Source: Ramlibacter albus (GTDB taxonomy: Bacteria > Pseudomonadota > Gammaproteobacteria > Burkholderiales > Burkholderiaceae_C). Taken from it: DNA of 64,000 bases. A model generated the notes under the pieces. It did no database searches. It was given only the letters and a program-made list of their open reading frames with translations, and had not been told where the DNA came from. The position numbers and the translations under genes were made by a program. The stretch is from positions 62,001 to 126,000 of the forward strand of contig NZ_JACORU010000002.1 in assembly GCF_014297445.1 (NCBI RefSeq). The letters are read 5' to 3'. This document shows, piece after piece, positions 8,746 to 18,353 of the stretch; positions within the stretch are counted from its first letter, which is position 1, and every line of letters starts with the position of its first letter.

Positions 8746-9084
8746 TCAGGCGCCCAGCCGCGCCACGGCCTCGGCGCGCGTGCCCGCGATGGTGAACACC
8801 TTGTCCATGCGCGTGAGCTTGAACAGGTTGAGCACCGGCCCCTTCACGTTGCACACCGCGACGGCGCCGCGGCCGCCCAGCGACTTGAGGATGGAGACGA
8901 GGGCGCCCAGGCCGCTCGAATCCACGAACTCGACCTGCTCCAGGTCCACCACGAGGCGGGTGGCGCCGGCCTGCACCCGCGCCACCACGTCCTGCTTGAA
9001 AGCGGGGGCGACGGCGGCGTCGAGCCGACGCAGCGTCGGCACGATGACGGTCGCGTTGTCCTGTTCGATCACCTGCATGTCCAT
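8746..9084 (-). CDS. STAS-domain anti-sigma-factor-antagonist-like protein
   Basis: A 112-residue single-domain STAS protein of the SpoIIAA/RsbV type. The phospho-acceptor motif FVDSSGLGAL is intact (Ser56/57). The start was set at MDMQVIEQ, which has AAGGTGG at the right distance; a longer reading from 9114 has a much poorer ribosome site. With the adjoining RsbW-like kinase and the operon's SpoIIE-type phosphatase it forms a complete partner-switch: kinase phosphorylates, phosphatase dephosphorylates. Its binding partner in the free state may be the glycan machinery, as SypA is in the Vibrio fischeri syp system (analogy, not shown here). Confidence 0.9.
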   Translation of the reverse strand: MDMQVIEQDNATVIVPTLRRLDAAVAPAFKQDVVARVQAGATRLVVDLEQVEFVDSSGLGALVSILKSLGGRGAVAVCNVKGPVLNLFKLTRMDKVFTIAGTRAEAVARLGA

Positions 9085-9126
9085 GCGGCCACCTTCTTCT
9101 CGTTCGCCCATCATTCCAACACAACA

Positions 9127-10101
9127 CTAGAAACTTGTGGTCCACCCCAGCAGCAGGCTGCCGCTGCGCAGCCGGCCTTCGCCGGGCGCCGCGTCGCGGC
9201 CGGGCCACCGGTTGCCGGAGTAGTTGGCGTACTCCACCACGAAGCCGGGCCACTGCGGCGGCGCATAGCCGAGGCCGTAGGTGAAATCGGGGTCCCACGG
9301 CTGCTGCTCGCTGCGCCGCCACGCCAGCGCCGTGAAGTGGCCGAACCAGCCGCTGGGGTGCGTGTATCGGCAGCCCAGGGCGATGGAAGGACGGCCGTCG
9401 CGGGGCGCGCCGGTCGCGGCCTCGTTGTAGTGCCCGGTCCACTGCAGGTTGGCGCTGCACAGCGCAGTGTCTCCGTCGCCCGCGAGCAGGAGCGGTTGCA
9501 CCGCCTCGGGCAAGGCGAACTTGTAGCCCGCCGAGAGCTGCCCCTCGTTGAAGTTCAGGCGCAGCGGGTGCAGGCGCGTGCCGGTGTAGTTGCTGTACAC
9601 GAGGCTGAAAGTACCCGGCTCGTAGCGCTCGTAGCCGAATGCGTACGCCACGTCCGGGTGCCAGGGCTGGCGGCCACCGGAGAGGTCGCGGAAGAACCGG
9701 CCCTGCGCGAACCATCCCGGGTACGCGGCCGAACGCCAGGTGAGCTCCGCCTGCAGCGTCGCGCCGCGGGAGCTGCGCGAGCCCTGGCGGCCGATGCCCA
9801 CGCCACGTGCGGCGGCGTCGAGCGGAAGCTCGAGTGCGAGGCGCAGCGTGAGAGGGGCGCCGCTGCCGGCTGCCCGCGCAGGAGCGTTCGGGCCGCTCGG
9901 GATGTACGCGGGGTCGATCACGGCGGGCGGTTCGACAAAGGTGCCGCCGCGCTGCGCGGCCGGCAGCGGCGCGTCCGTTTGCGCCAGCGCGGGCGCCCCG
10001 GGCGCGGCGAAACAGGCGACGACGCAGGCGCGCAATGCAGCGCAGCGCGAAGTGCTGAAGCCGCCGTGCGATGGGCTGCCGGTTCTCGCCGGCACCCGCA
10101 T
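9127..10101 (-). CDS. Outer-membrane beta-barrel protein with internal duplication
   Basis: A 324-residue protein with a signal peptide (cleavage near ALAQT, about residue 41) and alternating amphipathic strands ending in Phe, as expected of an outer-membrane barrel. Two halves are related: QPWHPDVAYAFGYE with YSNYTGTR, and QPWDPDFTYGLGYA with YANYSGNR. It starts one base into the GH16 stop (TGATG). Position between a secreted glucanase and a synthase module suggests a porin or exporter for the polymer, but it lacks the TPR scaffold of BcsC-type exporters. No close named family was recognised. Confidence 0.75.
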   Translation of the reverse strand: MRVPARTGSPSHGGFSTSRCAALRACVVACFAAPGAPALAQTDAPLPAAQRGGTFVEPPAVIDPAYIPSGPNAPARAAGSGAPLTLRLALELPLDAAARGVGIGRQGSRSSRGATLQAELTWRSAAYPGWFAQGRFFRDLSGGRQPWHPDVAYAFGYERYEPGTFSLVYSNYTGTRLHPLRLNFNEGQLSAGYKFALPEAVQPLLLAGDGDTALCSANLQWTGHYNEAATGAPRDGRPSIALGCRYTHPSGWFGHFTALAWRRSEQQPWDPDFTYGLGYAPPQWPGFVVEYANYSGNRWPGRDAAPGEGRLRSGSLLLGWTTSF

Positions 10102-11063
10102 CACCGGCCCCACCTCGGCGCCGGTGCGGGTGCGTCCGACAGCGCCGGCGGGCCGCTGCCCGGCACGCCCGCGCCGCCGGGATCGGCATCCGTTTGCGCT
10201 GTGAGGGCCGCGGGTGCCGAGGGGCCGGGCGCGCGCAGGCGTGAAGGGATCGTCGGCGGCTCGATCGCCGCCAGGCTCTCGGGCTCCCAGCGCCAGACGC
10301 GGACCGAGGCGATGTCCAGCCGCGCGGGCAGCTTGCTGTCGTCGATGGGCCCGCCCCAGCTGCCGCCGAGCGCGAGGTTGATGCGCAGGTGCATGGGTTT
10401 TCGCAAGGGGTCGTGCCCCGGGCGCGCCGCGTCGGAGGGGTCGAAGGAGAAGACGGGCCGGCCGTCCACGGTGACGGCGATGCGCTGCGGCGTCCACTCC
10501 AGCACGTGCGTGTGCCAGTTGTTCTCGAACTTCGGCAGCAGGAGGCTCGAGTTGCGGTGCTGCCGCGTGCGCGGCTCGCTGCCCCAGTGCACGCCGGCGA
10601 AGGTGGTGTCCGGGTGCTTGCCGACGGCTTCGAAGAGATCGATCTCGCCATACACGCCCGCGCTTTCGTGTAGCAGCCAGATCGCCGGCCACACCCCCGC
10701 ACCCGAAGGCCCGCGGGCCACGACCTCGACGCGGCCGAAGTGCAGGGGCTGCTTCGCCGCGAGCGAGCCGGACGTGTACTGCGCCGTGCGCTTCTCGGTG
10801 CGCCACGAGCGGCTGCCGGGCTTGTACGCGGCATTCGGCACTTCCTGCCTGCGCGCTTCGATCGTGAGCATGCCGTTCGCGACCCGCACGTTGTCCGGCA
10901 GGTAGTACTGCGCTTCGCGGTTGCGGTGCATGCCTGTCTCTATGGACCAGTACGAGGTGTCCAGCGGTGCGCCGGAAGCGAAGTTCTCCTCGTGCACGAG
11001 CCGCCACTGGGCCGCGCAGGGCAGCACCGCCATGGCCGTGACCGCCGCCATCCACTTCGCCAT
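10101..11063 (-). CDS. GH16 family beta-glucanase-like secreted protein
   Basis: A 320-residue protein with a signal peptide (about 1-18) and a GH16 fold. The retaining-glycosidase motif is complete: GEIDLFE, with nucleophile Glu140, Asp142 and acid/base Glu145. Other GH16 marks are EENFASGAPLDTSYWS near the N-terminus and a W-P-A-I-W-L strand. GH16 enzymes cut beta-1,3 or mixed beta-1,3/1,4 glucans and some transglycosylate. The last 65 residues are Pro/Ala-rich and probably disordered. Located in the operon with the synthase, it probably trims or releases the product, as BcsZ does for cellulose (analogy). The start lies 2 nt after the phosphatase gene. Confidence 0.88.
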   Translation of the reverse strand: MAKWMAAVTAMAVLPCAAQWRLVHEENFASGAPLDTSYWSIETGMHRNREAQYYLPDNVRVANGMLTIEARRQEVPNAAYKPGSRSWRTEKRTAQYTSGSLAAKQPLHFGRVEVVARGPSGAGVWPAIWLLHESAGVYGEIDLFEAVGKHPDTTFAGVHWGSEPRTRQHRNSSLLLPKFENNWHTHVLEWTPQRIAVTVDGRPVFSFDPSDAARPGHDPLRKPMHLRINLALGGSWGGPIDDSKLPARLDIASVRVWRWEPESLAAIEPPTIPSRLRAPGPSAPAALTAQTDADPGGAGVPGSGPPALSDAPAPAPRWGR

Positions 11064-11065
11064 CT

Positions 11066-12262
11066 TCAGCCCACGTCCACCAGCAGGCACGTCACGTCGT
11101 CGTCGAAGGCCGGCGCGCCGCGCCAGGCCTGCAGCGTGGTGCGCAGCAATTGCGACACTTCGCCGGCGGGCCGCCCCTGCGCGGCGGCCAGCAGTTCCTT
11201 CAGGCGCTGCTCGCCGAAAAGCTCGCCCTGTGCATTGGTGCATTCGGTGATGCCGTCGGAATAGATCGCGAGGCGCGCGCCCGGCGCGAGCTTCACCGGC
11301 AGGGACTCGTAGCCGGGGTCCGGCAGCATGCCGATGGGCACCCCGCCTTCGCCGATCGCGCGAAACGCCGCGCCGGGTGCCGCGGCATGCAAGGGCGCCG
11401 GGTGGCCCGCCTGCACCAGCGCTGCATCGCCCGTCTGCATGTCCGCGATCCCGAAGGCCAGCGTGAGGTACAGGCTCGTGTCCTTCATGGCGAGGAAACG
11501 GCGGTTGAACTCCGTGACGATGGACTTCGCCACCGCTTCCGGCGCCGCGCCGGCGGCCAGCAGGTGCCCATGTTCCTGCGAAACCGTGTGCACGAGGTTC
11601 TGCGCGTTGAAGGCAAGCATCGCGGCGGCCACGCCGTGTCCGCTGACGTCCACCACATGGAACGCGACGTGACCCGTGCCGATGCGGAACCAGTCGAACA
11701 TGTCGCCGCCCACGAAACTCGATGGCACCAGCAGGCCTTCGAAGCGCAGGTTGCCGAATGCCGCGGGCAACGGCAGTTGCCCGACCTGCAGCTCGCGCGC
11801 GAGATCGAGTTCGCGGCTGAGTTGCGCGTACGCCTTGGCGAGGCTTTCGTTGCGCGCGGCCAGGCCCGCTTCCAATGCCAGCACGCGTTCGGCCGCATGC
11901 AGGCGCGCGCCGAGTTCGGGCAGGCTCACCGGCTTGCCGACGAAATCGTCCACGCCGGCTTCCATTGCGGCGACGAGGGACTCCTGCTGGCTCGCGGACG
12001 TGAGCATGATGCAGTACACGTACGACTTCGAAGGCCGTGCGCGGATCGCGCGGGCGAGGGCAAGGCCGTCCATCACGGGCATCACGCGGTCGGTGACCAC
12101 GAGGTTGATCGTGTCGTCGCGGTCGAGCGCTTCGAGTGCCGCCTTGCCGTCCGGCACCGTGGCCACGCGCCAGCCGCGCGAGTCGAGGAAGCGCGAGAGG
12201 ATGGCGAGGATCAGCGGGTCGTCGTCGACCACGAGCGCGTTGACCTGGACCGATTGCGGCAT
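11066..12262 (-). CDS. Response regulator with SpoIIE/PP2C Ser phosphatase output
   Basis: A 398-residue protein: REC domain (1-120; acidic pocket DDD 13-15, phospho-Asp58 in VTDRVMP, Lys110), a coiled linker (about 125-160) and a PP2C-like SpoIIE domain (about 175-398) with metal-binding GGDMFD (185-190), DVSGHG (205-210) and FDDDVTC near the end. It is expected to dephosphorylate a STAS protein in response to an unseen sensor kinase; the STAS gene three positions downstream is the obvious substrate. It is the first gene of the operon, and no histidine kinase lies nearby. Confidence 0.92.
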   Translation of the reverse strand: MPQSVQVNALVVDDDPLILAILSRFLDSRGWRVATVPDGKAALEALDRDDTINLVVTDRVMPVMDGLALARAIRARPSKSYVYCIMLTSASQQESLVAAMEAGVDDFVGKPVSLPELGARLHAAERVLALEAGLAARNESLAKAYAQLSRELDLARELQVGQLPLPAAFGNLRFEGLLVPSSFVGGDMFDWFRIGTGHVAFHVVDVSGHGVAAAMLAFNAQNLVHTVSQEHGHLLAAGAAPEAVAKSIVTEFNRRFLAMKDTSLYLTLAFGIADMQTGDAALVQAGHPAPLHAAAPGAAFRAIGEGGVPIGMLPDPGYESLPVKLAPGARLAIYSDGITECTNAQGELFGEQRLKELLAAAQGRPAGEVSQLLRTTLQAWRGAPAFDDDVTCLLVDVG

Positions 12263-12291
12263 CGTGCGAATCCTGCCACAACGAAGCCTGC

Positions 12292-12297
12292 TACAAT
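12292..12297 (+). promoter_or_regulatory. candidate -10 of tRNA-Val promoter
   Basis: TACAAT lies 18 nt before the mature tRNA 5' end. No good TTGACA-like element is visible 16-18 nt upstream, so only the -10 is proposed. Confidence 0.35.
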
Positions 12298-12314
12298 CGC
12301 GGGCTCAACACCCC

Positions 12315-12391
12315 AGGCGCGTAGCTCAGCTGGTTAGAGCACCACCTTGACATGGTGGGGGTCGTTGGTTCGAGTCCAATCGCGCCTACCA
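12315..12391 (+). tRNA. tRNA-Val (anticodon GAC), CCA encoded
   Basis: A full cloverleaf can be drawn. The acceptor stem is AGGCGCG with CGCGCCT, the D-arm is GCTCAGCTGGTTAGAGC, the anticodon stem is CCACC/GGTGG around a loop TTGACAT (anticodon GAC), and the T-arm contains GGTTCGAGTCC. A discriminator A and genomic CCA follow. It lies divergently between the glycan operon and a toxin-antitoxin pair; no attachment-site duplication of the tRNA 3' end was noticed nearby. Confidence 0.95.
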
Positions 12392-12434
12392 ATCTCCTGT
12401 TTGCCCGCCTCCCCGCGCGCATTCCCGCCCGAGA

Positions 12435-12463
12435 TTGACAACTATTGATAACCGCCCGATCAT
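12435..12463 (+). promoter_or_regulatory. candidate promoter of parDE-like operon
   Basis: A perfect -35 (TTGACA) and GATCAT (4 of 6 to TATAAT) are separated by 17 nt. Transcription would begin at about the antitoxin ATG (12470), so the mRNA would be leaderless or start at the second in-frame ATG (12485). Confidence 0.4.
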
Positions 12464-12469
12464 GGCGTC

Positions 12470-12721
12470 ATGAGCACGACGACCATGAGCTTCGCACTGC
12501 CGGACGAGCTGCGCAGCTACATCGAGAAGCGTGTGCGGTCCGGCGAATACGGCAACACCAGCGAGTACATCCGCGATCTCGTTCGCCGCGACCAGGAAGA
12601 GCAGGCCAGGAAGCGCCTTCGCGACCTCATCGAAGAGGGTTTGCGATCGGGCGCCGGACGTGCACTCACACCCAAGGTAGCTGCGGAGTTGAAGAAGCGA
12701 GCCTTGGGCCCGCGCCATTGA
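12470..12721 (+). CDS. ParD-like antitoxin
   Basis: An 83-residue protein with an N-terminal ribbon-helix-helix DNA-binding domain (MSFALPDELRSYIEKRV ... YGNTSEYIRDLVRRD) and a basic, flexible C-terminal arm that would wrap the toxin. It matches the CopG/ParD antitoxin type. The stop codon overlaps the toxin start (TTGA), the usual antitoxin-first coupled layout. Autoregulation through the upstream promoter is expected for the family. Confidence 0.9.
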   Translation: MSTTTMSFALPDELRSYIEKRVRSGEYGNTSEYIRDLVRRDQEEQARKRLRDLIEEGLRSGAGRALTPKVAAELKKRALGPRH

Positions 12722-13035
12722 AGCCCGCGCTCCTCCGGCCGCAGGCCGAGGACGATCTCGTGGAGATCGCGCAGTACTACGCGCGCGAAGGCGGTACGCA
12801 GCTGGGCGAGCGATTGATCGACGCCGCGATCGCGGCGCTCAAGCCGCTCGAACGGATGCCGCAGCTCGGTTCACCGCGGCTGGGCATCGCCTGCGAGATC
12901 CCGGGGCTGCGGGCCTGGCGGGTGTCGGGCTTTCCCCTCCAGTGGTTCTACTTCGAGGCCGCCGAGTCGCTGGACGTGGTGAGGCTGCTCGGAGACAGGC
13001 AGGACATCATCGCCATCCTCTCCGGCGCAGAGTGA
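12718..13035 (+). CDS. ParE/RelE-superfamily toxin
   Basis: A 105-residue protein with the ParE fold pattern: RPQAEDDLVEIAQYYAREGG at the N-terminus, LERMPQLGSPR in the middle, then GLRAWRVSGFPLQWFYFE and a terminal strand with DRQDIIAIL. ParE toxins poison DNA gyrase; RelE relatives cleave mRNA, and sequence alone does not settle which. The TTG start overlaps the antitoxin stop by 4 nt, which fits low toxin yield through coupling. No frame disruption is seen. Confidence 0.88.
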   Translation: MKPALLRPQAEDDLVEIAQYYAREGGTQLGERLIDAAIAALKPLERMPQLGSPRLGIACEIPGLRAWRVSGFPLQWFYFEAAESLDVVRLLGDRQDIIAILSGAE

Positions 13036-13096
13036 GCGCGACGGTACGTATTCCTGCTGTAGGGAAAACCTTGGGCCCCCTCAAGGCCCCGCTCCC

Positions 13097-13102
13097 TAGA
13101 AT
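13097..13102 (+). promoter_or_regulatory. candidate -10 of phaR promoter
   Basis: TAGAAT (5 of 6) would place transcription start near 13108-13110. That leaves no leader for the ATG at 13111 and a 47-nt leader for the GTG at 13156, which helps decide the phaR start. The -35 is weak. Confidence 0.4.
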
Positions 13103-13155
13103 CTGCTGCAATGCAAGATGAGGCGGCCCGCCCGCAGGCCGTGCAGGAGATCCCG

Positions 13156-13665
13156 GTGACCACCAAGAAAAGCAACGGCACGGCCAAGCCGGCCCAGCGC
13201 GTGATCAAGAAGTACCCCAACCGGCGCCTCTACGACACCGACACCTCCACCTACATCACGCTGGCCGACGTCAAGCAGCTCGTGATGGACGCCGAGCCGT
13301 TCACCGTGCGCGACGCCAAGACCAACGAGGACCTCACGCGCAGCATCCTGCTGCAGATCATCCTGGAGGAGGAGGCGGGCGGCGCGCCGATGTTCAGCGA
13401 GGCGGCGCTGGCCAACATCATCCGCTTCTACGGCCATGCGATGCAGGGCTTCATGGGCAGCTACCTCGAGAAGAACGTGCAGGCCTTCACCGACCTGCAG
13501 GCCAAGATGGCCGAGCAGAGCAAGACGATGACGCCCGAGATGTGGTCGCAGTTCATGAACGTGCCCAACCCGCTGATGCAGGGCATGACCGCGTTCGAGA
13601 AGATGCAGGAGCAGATGCAGAAGAACACCGAGCAGCTGCTCGGCGCCTTCGGCCTGAAGCGCTGA
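13156..13665 (+). CDS. phaR: PhaR, polyhydroxyalkanoate synthesis repressor
   Basis: A 169-residue PhaR/PhbR-type regulator, which represses phasin and PHA genes and is relieved by binding nascent PHA. The N-terminal DNA-binding domain is typical ([20 protein letters not shown], then [15 protein letters not shown]), followed by the PHB-accumulation regulatory domain and a Met/Gln-rich amphipathic C-terminus ([15 protein letters not shown]). The GTG start has GGAG upstream and gives the family-typical VTTKK start; an ATG at 13111 would add 15 residues but would be nearly leaderless. No phaC or phasin gene is in the window. Confidence 0.92.
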   Translation: MTTKKSNGTAKPAQRVIKKYPNRRLYDTDTSTYITLADVKQLVMDAEPFTVRDAKTNEDLTRSILLQIILEEEAGGAPMFSEAALANIIRFYGHAMQGFMGSYLEKNVQAFTDLQAKMAEQSKTMTPEMWSQFMNVPNPLMQGMTAFEKMQEQMQKNTEQLLGAFGLKR

Positions 13666-13693
13666 CGGCGGCGCTCGGCCGGCCTGCGGGTTT

Positions 13694-13716
13694 GTACCGA
13701 GCCCAGCCGGTACAAT
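13694..13716 (+). promoter_or_regulatory. dyad overlapping candidate hisZ -10
   Basis: GTACCG-N8-CGGTAC is a perfect 6-bp dyad; its right arm overlaps TACAAT (13711-13716), a plausible -10 for hisZ-purA. This arrangement could be an operator. The -35 is poor. Confidence 0.35.
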
Positions 13717-13741
13717 CCCTCTTTTAACAGCCCCCCTTCCC

Positions 13742-16265
<2,524 letters not shown>

Positions 16266-16276
16266 GGAGAACACGG

Positions 16277-16801
16277 ATGTTGACGGAAGACGGCAAGCAC
16301 CTCTACGTGAGCTACGACGAGTACCACAACCTGATCGAGAAGCTCGCGATCAAGGTGCACCAGTCGGATTGGGAGTTCGACACCATCCTGTGCCTGGCGC
16401 GCGGCGGCATGCGGCCGGGGGACATCCTCTCGCGCATCTTCGACAAGCCGCTGGCGATCATGTCCACCAGCTCCTACCGCGCCGAGGCCGGCACGGTGCA
16501 GGGCCACCTGGACATCGCGCGCTACATCACCACGCCCAAGGGCGAGATCGCGGGCAAGGTGCTGCTGGTCGACGACCTGGCGGACTCGGGCCATACGCTG
16601 CACAAGGTGGTGGACCTGCTGCGCAACTCGTACAAGCCGATCAGCGAGCTGCGCAGCGCGGTGATCTGGACCAAGGGGCTTTCCACCTTCACGCCGGACT
16701 ACTCCGTCGAGTTCCTTCCCACCAACCCGTGGATCCACCAGCCCTTCGAGCACTACGACGCGATGCGCCCGGGCAAGCTGCTGGAGAAGTGGAAGGTCTG
16801 A
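16277..16801 (+). CDS. Phosphoribosyltransferase (xanthine/hypoxanthine type)
   Basis: A 174-residue type I PRTase. The PRPP-binding loop is VLLVDDLADSGHTL, preceded by an early loop TILCLARGGMRPGDILS and followed by the base-recognition hood TKGLSTFTPDYSVEFLPTNPWIHQPFE. It follows purA by 11 nt with a strong GAGGAGA ribosome site, so a role in purine salvage is likely. Substrate preference (hypoxanthine, guanine or xanthine) cannot be read from the sequence with confidence. Confidence 0.88.
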   Translation: MLTEDGKHLYVSYDEYHNLIEKLAIKVHQSDWEFDTILCLARGGMRPGDILSRIFDKPLAIMSTSSYRAEAGTVQGHLDIARYITTPKGEIAGKVLLVDDLADSGHTLHKVVDLLRNSYKPISELRSAVIWTKGLSTFTPDYSVEFLPTNPWIHQPFEHYDAMRPGKLLEKWKV

Positions 16802-16809
16802 GGCTTCCT

Positions 16810-17109
16810 TCAGCGGCGCAGGTTGGCCGCGACGCCCCATAGCGTCACCATCAGCGCCGGAAAGGCGAAGAAGAGCAGCCAGTTGACCACCCACGAGTAG
16901 CGCGTGGTCGACGGGTCGTTGGCGCGGATCTTCTCGTATTCGCTGCGGCTCGCCGCCTCCCACGCGAACGCCACGAGCAGCGCGGCCGCGACGCCCGTCA
17001 GCAGCCAGCCCCACCACTTGCCGGCACCCGCACCGATCGCCAGCGCGAGGATGGGGTGCACCACCATCGAGAAGCCGTAGGGGTAGGAGAAGCCGTGGCC
17101 GTTGGGCAT
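16810..17109 (-). CDS. Small membrane protein, unknown
   Basis: A 99-residue protein with three hydrophobic stretches (about 17-29, 33-48 and 73-95) and a charged loop SRSEYEKIRANDPSTTRYS. It is not assigned to a family. It lies 10 nt downstream of the ATPase gene on the same strand and converges with the phosphoribosyltransferase (8-nt gap). Confidence 0.65.
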   Translation of the reverse strand: MPNGHGFSYPYGFSMVVHPILALAIGAGAGKWWGWLLTGVAAALLVAFAWEAASRSEYEKIRANDPSTTRYSWVVNWLLFFAFPALMVTLWGVAANLRR

Positions 17110-17119
17110 GTGGCGCAGC

Positions 17120-18211
17120 CTAACTGATCCTGCTTTTCAGCCAACCTGCGAATATCGGGTCGACGATGACGTAGCTGCCCCGATGGGGGTTCGCCAGTAT
17201 GTCGCCCGGCAATCTCGTGAGGGCCTTGCGTACGCCGGCCGGCGTCACGGACGTGCCGAGCTGCTCGACAACCGTCCTGATCATCGACTGGCCAGTCAAC
17301 TCCGTTGCACCGTTGGCGATATGCGCCAACAGGATGCGCTGCAAAGGCGTCATCGCCGAATATCGCTGCTCGAGCTGGTCGGTCGGGTACCGGGCCTTCA
17401 GGAAGGACGGCACCGCGCCAACCACGTCGCGGACGTTGTATGTGGCGACGTGGCCGACGAAGGCTTCGAGGTCCGCGGGGCGATGGTCCATCATGCCGAA
17501 GGCTTCCACGAACTCGTCGACCTTGAGCTTGTGGCCCCGCGATCGCGGCTCGTTGGCACGGTGCACGACGTACTCGACGTAGTCGCGCCCCAGGACAGGA
17601 AAGTCCTGTCGCTCGGCCAGCCCGAAACTCGGTCTGCCGTGGGCGGCGAAGAGGCGCGCCAGCCCCTCGCGAGACGAACCCGTCATCAGCATCAGGACGC
17701 GCCCATCGGCCTTGTGCTTGTTCGCGACCGCCCGCACTGCCTTCATCGTGGCGTCTCCGTCCTTGCTCTGCGCGAGCTCCTGGACCTCGTCCAGGAGAAG
17801 GAGGACGCGCTGGACGCCCGGCTGGCGCAGGAGGTCGGCCATGAGGTGTTGAAGCTGCTGGCCCGGGTCGGAGCTGGTTGGCGCCTGTGCAGCAGCCTCG
17901 AAGTCGACGCCCACCCCCAGCGCTTTCACCCCGCGCAAGCGCTCCTGCGAGCGGCGCGACTTGAGTGCATACGCGGCTTCGCGCAGTGCTCCGTTGATGG
18001 CTTCGAGTTTGTCGACGGCCGCCATGAGGTCGATGTAGACCGGCTGGATCTTGCGTGAGCTCGCCAGCGCGGACAGGTCGCCGGTAATGAAGGTGGTCTT
18101 GCCGATCTGCCGCGGACCGAAGAGGCTCAGCGCACCATGAGGCCGGTCGAGCAGCAGTTGGAGATAGTGCGTCGCGAGCTCCCTGCGAGGATAGAGATGG
18201 TGGTCGGCCAT
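17120..18211 (-). CDS. P-loop AAA-type ATPase, unknown role
   Basis: A 363-residue ATPase. The Walker A is GPRQIGKTT (about residues 32-40) and the Walker B is VLLLLDEVQEL, followed by a sensor region LMLMTGSSREGLARL. The C-terminal third resembles a winged helix (LTGQSMIRTVVEQLGTSVTPAGVRKAL ends a helix pair). The pattern resembles archaeal-type ATPases (PF01637-like), which often occur as mobile or stress-related genes. The start chosen is ATG (MADHHLYP); a TTG 12 nt upstream is possible. A strong dyad directly upstream suggests dedicated regulation. Its codon use appears less GC-biased than that of its neighbours. Confidence 0.8.
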   Translation of the reverse strand: MADHHLYPRRELATHYLQLLLDRPHGALSLFGPRQIGKTTFITGDLSALASSRKIQPVYIDLMAAVDKLEAINGALREAAYALKSRRSQERLRGVKALGVGVDFEAAAQAPTSSDPGQQLQHLMADLLRQPGVQRVLLLLDEVQELAQSKDGDATMKAVRAVANKHKADGRVLMLMTGSSREGLARLFAAHGRPSFGLAERQDFPVLGRDYVEYVVHRANEPRSRGHKLKVDEFVEAFGMMDHRPADLEAFVGHVATYNVRDVVGAVPSFLKARYPTDQLEQRYSAMTPLQRILLAHIANGATELTGQSMIRTVVEQLGTSVTPAGVRKALTRLPGDILANPHRGSYVIVDPIFAGWLKSRIS

Positions 18212-18220
18212 CGCCGGATT

Positions 18221-18248
18221 CAACCGGATTTAACCGCTAGAGTTAAAT
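18221..18248 (-). promoter_or_regulatory. palindromic operator upstream of ATPase gene
   Basis: ATTTAAC-N7-GTTAAAT (18228-18248) is a perfect 7-bp dyad 17 nt before the ATG. Next to it, on the minus strand, CGGTTAAATC and CGGTTGAATC form a near-exact 10-bp tandem repeat. The AT-rich block stands out in this GC-rich DNA. Confidence 0.5.
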
Positions 18249-18353
18249 GAGACTGAAGTCTGAAAACCCGGGGAAATCCGCGATCCGCGCCCGGCGAACT
18301 GCGGTGCGCCCTCATTGACTCACGTCGGCGGGCACGGCATCCTAGCCCGCACC

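Noticed and set aside
9084-9114. Longer start for the STAS protein (MMGEREEGGR)
   Set aside because: It lacks a good ribosome site, while the ATG at 9084 has AAGGTGG and gives the usual STAS length.
12315-12470. Genomic island integrated at tRNA-Val
   Set aside because: No integrase and no direct repeat of the tRNA 3' end was found; the downstream genes (phaR, hisZ, purA) are core genes.
13694-13716. Intrinsic terminator after phaR
   Set aside because: The GTACCG dyad is not followed by a sufficient T-run (only CTTTT further on) and overlaps a promoter-like TACAAT.
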